Below, one piece after another: positions 44,196 to 52,366 of a stretch of 64,000 nucleotides of DNA (positions are counted from its first letter, which is position 1; each line of letters starts with the position of its first letter). Made by a program: the position numbers and the translations under genes. Under the pieces are notes generated by a model that was not told the origin of the DNA, ran no database searches, and saw nothing but the letters and a program-made list of their open reading frames with translations. Source of the stretch: Prevotella sp. P3-122 (GTDB lineage: Bacteria > Bacteroidota > Bacteroidia > Bacteroidales > Bacteroidaceae); the NCBI RefSeq assembly GCF_002251365.1, contig NZ_NPJH01000025.1:1-64000 (forward strand). Reading direction: 5' to 3'.

Positions 44196-47015
44196 TTATT
44201 TCCGCTTGCTCTGTGCCTTGGCCCCAGCCATGACAACGTTAGGATTCCATGATGGCTTGCCCTGGGCATCCTTGTACAGATAGAACGGAGTAGCTATCTC
44301 GTGGACAGCACAGAAAGAAGATGTGGTGATGGATGTCGCCGACGTCCTGGACGAATTGAACCAGTAGTCACGAGCCATGGCATTGGCAACACGGCCTGTA
44401 GCATTGGCATCGACGGTGTGGGTCATGCCAATAGCGTCGGTAACGTTGATCTTGCCGTTGCCTCCCGTCACCTCCAGCTCACGTGCCAGACCAAGCTCGT
44501 TGGTGGCAAGACTCTGGTAGGTACCATCCTCTACAGTATTGTCGGCATAGAGTGAGATGCTCTGGAAGTGGTATCTCACGAACTCGCGAAGAGTCTTGAT
44601 GCGGTTGAGCACGTCGGCACGCACGCTTTCGGGAGCTTCCTCTCCTTCCTTGGTATACTGCTCGAAAAGGTTCTGTATGTCAATCCACCTTGGCAGGCCA
44701 TTGGCATAAGCCTCTTCCATGGCTGCATTGTCGGGAGCGTAGAGAGTATAATTATATGTATTGAACATCTTCACGTTCTCATCGAGGCAGGCTGCCTTGA
44801 CGGCATTGTTGCCCGTACCGTAGGTAGATGTAAAGATGATGTACTGGTCTTGCTCAGTGGTGTTGAACGAGTTCAGCTCGTCTGAGATGCCGGCCCACTT
44901 CAGAATGTCCGTTGCCGAGAAGCCCGAGCAAACCTCATAGAACTCAGAGAACTGGTCGCTGTTGCGGAGTGTCTTCGACACGCTGTTCTGCGGAGCCTGT
45001 ATGATATGGTCGAGACGGAACGCCTTACCGTTCTTTTCATTGTAGACATCCTCTATGAGTGATGCGGGAACACCATTGTCAATCTGGGCACCACTGACGA
45101 TGCTGCTGCCCTTGCTGCCGTCGCCGACCAGCATAATCTCACCGCCATGCTTGGTCTTGTAGAACTTGTTGTTGCCAAACTGCTCACCAGAGTTCAGCAG
45201 CACGGTGTGATAGTTCAGGATGTCCACCAGCTGGCTCGAGCGCTGCTTGATGTCCTGCACCTCACCAATGCGCTCGCCAACCTCACCTGTTGCCGGGTTA
45301 TAATAGTATCTGTCGCAACGTATTACCGGGGTATGCTTGGCATCATAATAGAAGTGGAGCACCTCCGGACGCGTATGTCCGAGCGATGCGGGGTCGATAT
45401 AGAAGCAGTTGAACGCCTCGTCATCAGGAATGAAGAAGGCATAGTTGGCACTCATGGCAAGGAGGTAGAACTTGAAGTCTACACCAAGATAACTGCGGTC
45501 CTGAATGGCCCAGTTCATAATCCTCATGTCGGGATATGACGATGCCGGCGCCAAGACAGCCTGGTACTCGTCAGGAGCTAACATCTGGTTGAGGACATAG
45601 ATTACTCCGTTGTTTGCAATCTTGATATCGTACTTGCCGTCCTGCTTCTGCTTCAGATAGCCGAGGTTCATACCCATGTTCTCGCTGGCATCGTTGATGA
45701 TGCTGGTAAACTTGCTGGGCACCGTCTCTACAAACGAGTTCTTCTGAAGGTTGCGGATAAAAGCCGAAATCACTTGCGGGTTCTTGACGTGCAGTGAGTC
45801 GAGGTTCTCCAGAAGGTTGTCCTCAGTATTGTCCTTCGTACCATAAATATCAATGAGGAACGCTCCGTTACCTCCAGGCAGGAAATAGTCCTTGATGGCC
45901 TGGTCACAAGGTACGAACATCGCACCCATATCGGTAATGCTGTAGTCGATTGTGGACTGGTTGGCATGTGCTGGATAGTATTGGTTCCATCCCGGGTCAT
46001 ACGTCAGGTAACGTCCCTGTCCCAGAGTGATGCCGTCTGGGTCTACAATAAGCGTATTGTTCTGCGAGCGTGAGCTGAGATAGCGTATCTGGAATATAGA
46101 GTCCTTCAGAGGACGTCCGTTGGCTATTGCCCAGTCGTTGTAAAGATTAGTTGTGGTAGCATCATAATATGGAGCGGAGAAATAGTCGAGCATCCTGCTA
46201 AAGATGCTTGTCTCCTCATCGTCCCTGAGCACCTGTGCCATATTGCCCGGCGGAACAAGCACATCCTGCAGCTGCTGTATGTAACCGTTCATACAGGTGA
46301 CGTCACGGTTGATGATGCGGTCGTTGAAAATGTATGCCGGCTTCTCGGTATCATCATACGCCTCTCCGGTAAGGATAGAGAAGTCGCTGTTCTCCCCGAT
46401 GGTGGTAATGTTGTTGTTCACCATCTGCTCACGGGTGAAGTGTACCATCATCGGACGTGTGTTGTCGCTGACAATGTCTATGCCACTACCGTAATACTTA
46501 GTCCACCAAGAGTTGTTCTTAGGCATCTCTGTCGGTCCATAGAGATGCGTAATGGAGTCAATGACACTGACAGAAGTCGGATGCTTGAGGCCGAGACCGC
46601 CTGTGATACCGTCGGTACCGCCACTAACATTTGACAACATGCTTACCAACAGCGCATTGTCAATCATGGATGAATAGAGCAAGATTTTCTTCTGTGCTTC
46701 CGAAAGGTCTTCGTAACGGCCTACTCCCCACTTGTTGTTCTGGAAGAAACGCTCGAAAGCCTCATCATTGGCTGGGAACACAGTCTTGCTGCCAGTACGC
46801 GACAGAGTAGAAGAGTAATTCAGGTCATCAACAAGACGAAGGTACGTGCTGAATGTACCGGTCAGATGCCCCGGATTAGGATTCTTCAACTCCTCGTAGA
46901 TACTTCCGCCAAGCCACTCAGGCTTCGACTCAGAATCTACCGGCTCATCCTTGTCCACGCACGAGGTCATCAACCCAGCACAGACTAAAGAGATACTGAT
47001 GAAGATTTTTTTCAT
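44196..47015 (-). CDS. Large multi-FAS1 lipoprotein, first gene of the SusCD operon
   Basis: This 939-residue lipoprotein has a signal from the ATG at 47015 with lipobox LMTSC followed by VDKDEP. It contains several fasciclin-type units, with motifs KTVFPANDEAFERFF and NGYIQQLQDVLVPP in the first, YAFFIPDDEAFNCFY in a middle one, and YTLYAPDNAAMEEAY and VRYHFQSISLYADN in the last. It is likely a long surface stalk or adhesin working with SusCD, an inference from position. The frame is open to 47057, but that extension lacks a signal peptide. Promoter motifs lie at 47121-47090, and three 23-bp palindromic repeats lie about 300 bases further upstream. Confidence 0.87.
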   Translation of the reverse strand: MKKIFISISLVCAGLMTSCVDKDEPVDSESKPEWLGGSIYEELKNPNPGHLTGTFSTYLRLVDDLNYSSTLSRTGSKTVFPANDEAFERFFQNNKWGVGRYEDLSEAQKKILLYSSMIDNALLVSMLSNVSGGTDGITGGLGLKHPTSVSVIDSITHLYGPTEMPKNNSWWTKYYGSGIDIVSDNTRPMMVHFTREQMVNNNITTIGENSDFSILTGEAYDDTEKPAYIFNDRIINRDVTCMNGYIQQLQDVLVPPGNMAQVLRDDEETSIFSRMLDYFSAPYYDATTTNLYNDWAIANGRPLKDSIFQIRYLSSRSQNNTLIVDPDGITLGQGRYLTYDPGWNQYYPAHANQSTIDYSITDMGAMFVPCDQAIKDYFLPGGNGAFLIDIYGTKDNTEDNLLENLDSLHVKNPQVISAFIRNLQKNSFVETVPSKFTSIINDASENMGMNLGYLKQKQDGKYDIKIANNGVIYVLNQMLAPDEYQAVLAPASSYPDMRIMNWAIQDRSYLGVDFKFYLLAMSANYAFFIPDDEAFNCFYIDPASLGHTRPEVLHFYYDAKHTPVIRCDRYYYNPATGEVGERIGEVQDIKQRSSQLVDILNYHTVLLNSGEQFGNNKFYKTKHGGEIMLVGDGSKGSSIVSGAQIDNGVPASLIEDVYNEKNGKAFRLDHIIQAPQNSVSKTLRNSDQFSEFYEVCSGFSATDILKWAGISDELNSFNTTEQDQYIIFTSTYGTGNNAVKAACLDENVKMFNTYNYTLYAPDNAAMEEAYANGLPRWIDIQNLFEQYTKEGEEAPESVRADVLNRIKTLREFVRYHFQSISLYADNTVEDGTYQSLATNELGLARELEVTGGNGKINVTDAIGMTHTVDANATGRVANAMARDYWFNSSRTSATSITTSSFCAVHEIATPFYLYKDAQGKPSWNPNVVMAGAKAQSKRK

Positions 47016-47089
47016 AAAAGTTTTAGGTTTAATATTTGTTTTATTTGTTTTATACAAGTAGTTCTTTGGCTAAAAACGTTTTCAATGTG

Positions 47090-47121
47090 CAAAAATACCA
47101 AAAAAAATCGGTATCAACAAA
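47090..47121 (-). promoter_or_regulatory. Promoter of the FAS1-SusCD operon
   Basis: On the minus strand, TTTG (47121-47118), a 20-nt spacer and TATTTTTG (47097-47090) fit the consensus, with a leader of about 70 nt before the ATG at 47015. Confidence 0.6.
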
Positions 47122-47308
47122 GTATAAAGGTACGAAATTTTGCCCACACGTAGGTTTTTACCGAAATAAATCATAAATCAAAGTATTTTGCCAAAATACA
47201 GGGTTTCACCGATGGCACAATATCCAAGGAAAATATTTCGCCATTAGATGCGGACAAAAGTCTAACCTCGGGCTCTTCTATGACAAGAGAAGACAAGATA
47301 AGTAGCAG

Positions 47309-47339
47309 CGCCCTGATATTTGTACATCAAACTGTACAC
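47309..47339. repeat. Dispersed intergenic repeat, copy C (partial)
   Basis: The segment GCCCTG then ATATTTGTACATCAAACTGT and ACAC is the terminal module shared with copies A (reverse orientation, 21021-21060) and D (52340-52365). The hairpin modules are missing, so this is a truncated copy. The core GTACA/TGTAC is itself an inverted repeat. Confidence 0.7.
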
Positions 47340-47398
47340 CCTATTAAATTAAATAAAATATATCTGCAATGGCCTAAGAATACGTATGCATCTCGGAT

Positions 47399-47465
47399 AA
47401 GGTTAATAACCTTACGGCATTAAGGTTATTAACCTTACGGCCTTAAGGTTATTAACCTTATCGGC
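47399..47465. repeat. Three tandem 23-bp units with palindrome AAGGTTATTAACCTT
   Basis: Units start at 47399, 47422 and 47445. Each carries AAGGTTATTAACCTT (the first has AAT in the centre), followed by ACGGC or TCGGC spacers. Centres are spaced 23 bp apart, about two helical turns, as expected for operator arrays. The units lie between the terminator of the T9SS-sorted protein gene and the FAS1-SusCD promoter. A role in regulating that operon is an inference. The rest of the 47058-47587 gap holds the promoter, repeat copy C and a terminator; I see no ORF. Confidence 0.8.
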
Positions 47466-47535
47466 AATGCAAGCAATATACATAGGCTACGCAACCATTA
47501 ATGGCTGTCAATTAATATGGCTGAGGAGTCAAAAG

Positions 47536-47562
47536 AAAAAGCTGACCCGCAGGCCAGCTTTT
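47536..47562 (-). terminator. Intrinsic terminator of the T9SS-sorted protein gene
   Basis: On the minus strand, AAAAGCTGGCC and GGTCAGCTTTTT form a stem with a T-rich tail, 26 bases after the stop at 47588. Confidence 0.8.
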
Positions 47563-47587
47563 CCTTATATTGGTTACGTATCGCTAA

Positions 47588-50377
47588 TTACTTCACGATA
47601 ACCTTCTTGCCGTCAACGATGTACAGACCCTTAGGCAGAACATCCTTGCTGTCGGCAACCTTCACACCAGACAGTGTGAATACGCCCTTCTGTACATTTG
47701 CAGCAGGCTCGGCAACAATACCCTTGACACCAGAAACAAGGATTTCGGCATTCTTCAGTGCGTCTGCGAGCTTCAGGTAAGCAGTCATCTTCTCATTTAG
47801 AGTAGTAGCACCATTTGCATATTCTACAGCATAACCGAGGTTGATGTAAATACGGCTATAGGTCAGATGACAGTCGGCAGCTATTGTAGCATCCTCTGCA
47901 AGCTGTGCGAGGCTCTCGTATTCTGTAGTTGCCTTAGCCAGACTTGCTGCAAGAGCTGCATCAAGATCGGTCTTGAACTTGTCGGCCGGTCCCATATAGC
48001 GAACGTGGTTGCCACCGAAGTTGTATGTATTGCAGAGAAGGTTGTTCATACCATCGAAACCAAACTCAACAGTCTCCTCAGCATCGCCGGTCTTTTCGAA
48101 AACAACAGCGAACTGCTCTGGATAGTAGTTACCATACGAATAGACATTGTCGAGATAGTTTGCAAGGTCGGTATGTACCATGTGAGCACCTATAGAGTCG
48201 GCTGCATCGGCAAGCTTGGCATAATAGTACACACCACTGTTCACGGTACGGTCACCATCTGTTGAACCTTTCTCGTTGCAGGCAGATGCCTGGCATGAGA
48301 GAACATATACACCTGACCTAAGAAGGGCAACATTCTGAGAAGCCTTGTTCAAAGAGAATGCTGTATAACCACGCCACATGGTGAGGTGTGTGGCATTTTC
48401 ATAAACAGACAGAGTACCCTTCTTCCAACGTCCGTTGTCTGTCTGGCCTGTCATTGTCCAGCCTTCTACATTGCTCTGGTTAGTGAACTGTGCAAAATAT
48501 GGATTTACGATTTCTATTTCACTTGGGTTAGCCAATGACGCTGTAGAAGCCTCGAAGGCGAACTGTGCCTCAACGAGCTCTGCCTTGGCAGCAATCATGT
48601 TGTTGGCAACCTCCTCGCTGTATTCGGCGGTAACACCATCAACAAGAGCCTGAGCCTTATTGATAACGGCAAGGAAAGTAGCCTTGTCACCGGCAGCGTT
48701 CTGCGGGTTGTTGTAGCTCTCGTTAGCTATGACGAGCTGTGCCTTGAGGTCGGTATAAGGAGCATTGAGGGCATAGTAGTCCTGGATGGCTGTACGCACC
48801 AGACGCATGCTCTGCATAAGAGAGTCGGCTGCCTCAGCAAAGAGGTCCTGGCCCGGCTGCTTGGCAGAGAGGCTTGTGTAGGCACCCTCATAATAAGTGA
48901 TACTCTCCTGGAGAGCGTCCTTGCCCCATGGGAACTCAGCCTTTGCCTTTACGGTTATTGCAGAGTCGAGCATTACCCTGAGAGAATTTGCCTGAGCAGC
49001 AATTTCCTTCAGTGTAGCATAGTTGACGATGTAAGCCTCCATCTGGCCATCGGAGTTGTCACCAATGATGCGGAGTACGGGAGCCTGCATATATACTGTA
49101 CCGCCAAGCCCGTTGTCTACAGATGTGGCTGGATGCCAGAAACCGGCATTGAGAGTCTCGCCTTCAGCAACATCGGCTACAACGAAATGACGCTCGAAAT
49201 TGCGCTGGTCGAGATTGAACTTTACAGAGTCGTTGCCAATGAATACGGCTGCACCCTCTACTACGTATGTATAATCAGGATTATAGCGTACGCTGGCTGC
49301 GGTACCTGCCATACGGTATCCCATTGACTCACATGAGAAGAAGTACTTTCCTGAAGGCAGCTCCTTGACAATCTTTGCAGTACCTGCACTAAGGTTATAA
49401 GTTCCCTGTATGTAATGACGAATAGAGGGACTGGAAGCTGGATCGTGGAACCAGCGTGCATCACCGTCAAGATACCAGTCGCCCAATGTCTCGCCGCCGC
49501 CCTTCTTCTGCAGCTTGGTTGTCCACAGAGCCTTGCCGTCTATTTGTGAGGTGAGGTCGTAGGAGTTGGCATTGAGGAACTCTGTTTCTGCTTCGATGAA
49601 GCTGTTGAGTGCGTCTTGAGCACCTGAGGGATCCTCAGCTTCAGTAGACTCAAAGAAGCCCTTGATGCTCTCGAGCGTTCCCTGAAGCTCTTCCTTGCCG
49701 TTTACCATACCTTCGATGTTAAGCAGAGCCTCGGCATAGGCAAGCTCTCTGTCAGATATACGTGTATCGAATACCTCTGTTACCTCCCTAACCTCAACAT
49801 CAGAAACCTGTGTGCCTGCTGTGAGCTGTCCGAATGTAACGACGATATAACCTGTTGAGCCACCGGTAATGGTGTCGGTGAAAGAGTAGGAATAGCTTTT
49901 CCAATCAGCAGTAATGGCATCTGTTGTTGCCACCTGGCAGAAATTATCAGCTGTTTTGTTCAACGACCCATCGGCATTGGCATATACGTCGATGTAGTTT
50001 GTGGTCTGTGGAGTAATAGAAGAGGTCACAGGGTCAACACCCTTAACCTTGAATGTGATGATGTAGCTCCTACCAGACTCGTAGGGTACAGCCTGATACA
50101 TGTAGTTGCCTGTCAGGTCAGCGGCGCCATTGGTACACTGTATGACTTTTCCGCCATCTTCTGATGCCTCTATTGACCAGTAGTCAGGACTGAGAGCCCC
50201 GTCTGCGTAGTCTTTCCAACCATCATAGTTGGCTGCAAAGTTACCATTGGTGAGAATGTTTTCACCAATAACCTTGAATTTTGCCGTATTGGTATAGACA
50301 TAGTCACCCACATTGTAGGCAAACGATGTCATTGCACCAATGACGGCTGCGAATGAAAGGAGTAATCGCTTTTTCAT
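47588..50377 (-). CDS. Secreted multidomain protein with T9SS sorting domain, function unknown
   Basis: This 929-residue protein has a signal peptide (cleavage near TSFA). An N-terminal carbohydrate-binding-like jelly roll (about 38-195) opens with LTNGNFAANYDGWKDY. A helical segment follows. A related beta-rich region at about 640-800 has VNPYFAQFTNQSNVEGWTMTG and GVYVLSCQASACNEKG, resembling a second binding module. The C-terminus (VLPKGLYIVDGKKVIVK) is a type IX sorting domain. No catalytic motif is recognised; it could be a surface pectin-binding protein or a novel enzyme. It has its own promoter and terminator and lies between the esterase and the FAS1-SusCD operon. Confidence 0.78.
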   Translation of the reverse strand: MKKRLLLSFAAVIGAMTSFAYNVGDYVYTNTAKFKVIGENILTNGNFAANYDGWKDYADGALSPDYWSIEASEDGGKVIQCTNGAADLTGNYMYQAVPYESGRSYIITFKVKGVDPVTSSITPQTTNYIDVYANADGSLNKTADNFCQVATTDAITADWKSYSYSFTDTITGGSTGYIVVTFGQLTAGTQVSDVEVREVTEVFDTRISDRELAYAEALLNIEGMVNGKEELQGTLESIKGFFESTEAEDPSGAQDALNSFIEAETEFLNANSYDLTSQIDGKALWTTKLQKKGGGETLGDWYLDGDARWFHDPASSPSIRHYIQGTYNLSAGTAKIVKELPSGKYFFSCESMGYRMAGTAASVRYNPDYTYVVEGAAVFIGNDSVKFNLDQRNFERHFVVADVAEGETLNAGFWHPATSVDNGLGGTVYMQAPVLRIIGDNSDGQMEAYIVNYATLKEIAAQANSLRVMLDSAITVKAKAEFPWGKDALQESITYYEGAYTSLSAKQPGQDLFAEAADSLMQSMRLVRTAIQDYYALNAPYTDLKAQLVIANESYNNPQNAAGDKATFLAVINKAQALVDGVTAEYSEEVANNMIAAKAELVEAQFAFEASTASLANPSEIEIVNPYFAQFTNQSNVEGWTMTGQTDNGRWKKGTLSVYENATHLTMWRGYTAFSLNKASQNVALLRSGVYVLSCQASACNEKGSTDGDRTVNSGVYYYAKLADAADSIGAHMVHTDLANYLDNVYSYGNYYPEQFAVVFEKTGDAEETVEFGFDGMNNLLCNTYNFGGNHVRYMGPADKFKTDLDAALAASLAKATTEYESLAQLAEDATIAADCHLTYSRIYINLGYAVEYANGATTLNEKMTAYLKLADALKNAEILVSGVKGIVAEPAANVQKGVFTLSGVKVADSKDVLPKGLYIVDGKKVIVK

Positions 50378-50466
50378 AAAGTTTTGTTATTAAGTTATAA
50401 AAAAATTGGTATTTGTTTTAGATTTCTTTTGTGGATGACGGTTAGTTCCACATAGTTGTTCCGCTG

Positions 50467-50497
50467 CAAAAGTAAATAAAACAAACGACACCTGCAA
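50467..50497 (-). promoter_or_regulatory. Promoter of the T9SS-sorted protein gene
   Basis: On the minus strand, TTG (50497-50495), a 20-nt spacer and TACTTTTG (50474-50467) fit the consensus. The leader is about 80 nt. The -33 part overlaps the right half of the esterase terminator hairpin. Confidence 0.6.
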
Positions 50498-50542
50498 GCA
50501 AAAATCCTCCGTTTTTCTGAAAAATCCTCCGTGCAGGTGTCG
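50487..50542 (-). terminator. Hairpin after the esterase gene with duplicated loop sequence
   Basis: CGACACCTGCA and TGCAGGTGTCG (50487-50497 and 50532-50542) form an 11-bp stem. The 34-nt loop contains two direct copies of AAAAATCCTCCG. It ends the esterase transcript and overlaps the next promoter. Confidence 0.6.
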
Positions 50543-50567
50543 TAATATCAAAAAATATAGTAAAAAA

Positions 50568-52019
50568 TCATTTTTTCAGCCTTCTTTGCCTTGCTTTTTT
50601 GCCTTTAGGTTGAGGTAAGGGCTTGGTTATCTCCGCTGCTACTATTGTAGCCATCTGGCGTGCACCTTCCTTTGTTGGATGTATCATGTCTCGCTGTATC
50701 TGCTTACCGTCATTGTTGTTGAAAGCCGTATGCAGGTCGATGACTTCAAGAGCATTATTCTTTGCCACCTTATATATAATAGGTATAACGCCATTCACTA
50801 TGGTGCTGTCGTTGATGGTCCACTGTGTCTTGAAGGCAGGTATGGGAGTGGCCAGGAAGATGCGGGGCTTTGACGGGAGAGCCTTCAACGAGTCTACCAT
50901 CTGCTGCATGTCGCCCTGGAACTCGGCGGAGTATTTCCAGTTGGCAGTCTTCGAGTCGTTGGTGCCGAGTTTTATCACCACTATATCAGGATTGAAGGCA
51001 AGCGCATCGCGCCACGCCAGTTCTTTCATATACGGATGGTCGCCCTTGTTGAGCATGGTCCTCGCCCCTACTCCAAAGTTCCTGACATGATAATCCTCAC
51101 CGAGTATCTGCTGCATCTGTGCCGGATAGCCGTTGACCTCAGCCATGTCTATGCCAGAGCCGTCGGTTATGCTGTTGCCTATGCACGCTACTCTCTTTGC
51201 ATCTGCCTTGTGTACGGGCAGGTTGTTGAGCCAGGTGGTAAGCTCCATAGTCATCTGGTCATGGTAGGCAAAGGTATTACGGAATCCCCAGCCGTGACCG
51301 CCTGTAGGGTAGACATACATGGCACAAGGATTGCCGGCCTTGCGCATGGCCTCGTAATAGCGCATGCCGTTGGTAAGAGGAGGCACCACGGCATCGTCGG
51401 CAGACATCAGGATGATGGCAGGAGGAGTAAGGTGTCGGCGCACGGCATTGTAGTTAGTCCAGTCCTTCACGAGACTCTTGTCACTGCGCCCGTCACCAAG
51501 GAAGCCAACACAAGAGCCCTTGTGCGTCTCCTTCTCATCCATGGAGACAACAGGATAGAAAAGGATAGAGAAATTAGGACGGGCGTCGAAAGGTGCATGG
51601 GTACTGACAGAGGAAGCTAAATGGCCGCCTGCAGAAAAGCCCATTATACCGACATCATAAGGATTGACATGCCACACGACGGCACTGTCACGGACAGTTC
51701 GAATGGCATTGTATGCATCGGCAAGAGGGATGTTTCTGTCACCGTTTGGCATGCGGTATGTAAGCACACAATAGGTGATGCCTTGAGAGTTGAAATAATC
51801 AGCCCAGTCGTAGCCCTCGTGGTTCATTGCCAAATGGGAATAGCCTCCACCAGGACATCCTACTATAGCTCTGCCTGAGGGCTTTTCAGGCAAGAACACT
51901 TCAAGCTGCGACTTTCCGTCGGGAGAATTTACAAGCTTAACCTTACGTGCCGTCTGAGCCTCAGATGGAGCAGCAAAGAACAATGGCAGCAGGAATGCCA
52001 AACAAAATAGTTTTTTCAT
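50568..52019 (-). CDS. Two-domain esterase: alpha/beta hydrolase fused to SGNH hydrolase
   Basis: This 483-residue secreted protein has two esterase domains. After a signal peptide (about 1-21), an alpha/beta hydrolase of the acyl/feruloyl esterase type spans about 25-270. It has oxyanion-hole GCPGGGYSHLA, nucleophile Ser in GFSAGG, an Asp in ILMSADDAVVPP and His in PTGGHGWG. The C-terminal SGNH/GDSL domain has CIGNSITDG, a central Asn in KLGTNDSK, and Asp/His in DMIHPTKEG. It probably removes two kinds of ester (for example acetyl and another acyl group) from pectin or xylan; the exact bonds are unknown. No clear promoter was found, and a repeat copy lies upstream. Confidence 0.88.
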   Translation of the reverse strand: MKKLFCLAFLLPLFFAAPSEAQTARKVKLVNSPDGKSQLEVFLPEKPSGRAIVGCPGGGYSHLAMNHEGYDWADYFNSQGITYCVLTYRMPNGDRNIPLADAYNAIRTVRDSAVVWHVNPYDVGIMGFSAGGHLASSVSTHAPFDARPNFSILFYPVVSMDEKETHKGSCVGFLGDGRSDKSLVKDWTNYNAVRRHLTPPAIILMSADDAVVPPLTNGMRYYEAMRKAGNPCAMYVYPTGGHGWGFRNTFAYHDQMTMELTTWLNNLPVHKADAKRVACIGNSITDGSGIDMAEVNGYPAQMQQILGEDYHVRNFGVGARTMLNKGDHPYMKELAWRDALAFNPDIVVIKLGTNDSKTANWKYSAEFQGDMQQMVDSLKALPSKPRIFLATPIPAFKTQWTINDSTIVNGVIPIIYKVAKNNALEVIDLHTAFNNNDGKQIQRDMIHPTKEGARQMATIVAAEITKPLPQPKGKKARQRRLKK

Positions 52020-52078
52020 TTTTGGGTAATTTGTTTTATTTCAGATTGTCTTATAGTATAAGTATGGCTATTTTAGAA

Positions 52079-52122
52079 ACGAAAAGGATAAGACATTATT
52101 GCCCTGTCCTTTTCGTTTTTTT
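52079..52122 (+). terminator. Hairpin with T-run upstream of the esterase gene
   Basis: ACGAAAAGGA and TCCTTTTCGT form a 10-bp stem followed on the plus strand by a run of T. There is no plus-strand gene to end, so it may act on the minus strand for the GH2 transcript, where the tail is weaker. Confidence 0.4.
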
Positions 52123-52160
52123 TAAGCTGACAAGCAGACGAGTAGAAGTTCACGTCGGTG

Positions 52161-52365
52161 ATAATCGCGCTGAAAGCGCAAAAGCACATAGCCCAGGGTA
52201 AATGTAGCGTAGCGAAATGACACCCTGGGGATTGTCATGTGGGTGACGGTCGCGCTGAAAGCGCAAAAGCGCATAGCCCAGGGTAAAGCGTAGCGACACC
52301 CTGGGCTATGCGCAGGTTGCCCTTTCAGGGCGTTGTTACTGATATTTGTACATCAAACTGTACAC
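52161..52365. repeat. Dispersed intergenic repeat, copy D (fullest copy)
   Basis: Modules in order are ATAATCGCGCTGAAAGCGCA; a first GCCCAGGGT/ACCCTGGG hairpin (about 52191-52229); a second GCGCTGAAAGCGCAAAAG; a 16-bp perfect stem GCGCATAGCCCAGGGT/ACCCTGGGCTATGCGC (52269-52284 with 52298-52313); GGTTGCCCTTTCAGGGCGTTG; and GTACATCAAACTGTACAC. It ends within two bases of the GH2 stop codon. Read in reverse it matches copy A without A's 30-base insertion. It fills most of the 347-base gap between the GH2 and esterase genes. Confidence 0.85.
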
Positions 52366-52366
52366 A

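Noticed and set aside
47399..47465. CRISPR array
   Set aside because: Three units with 7-8 base gaps have no spacers of normal length and no cas genes are near.
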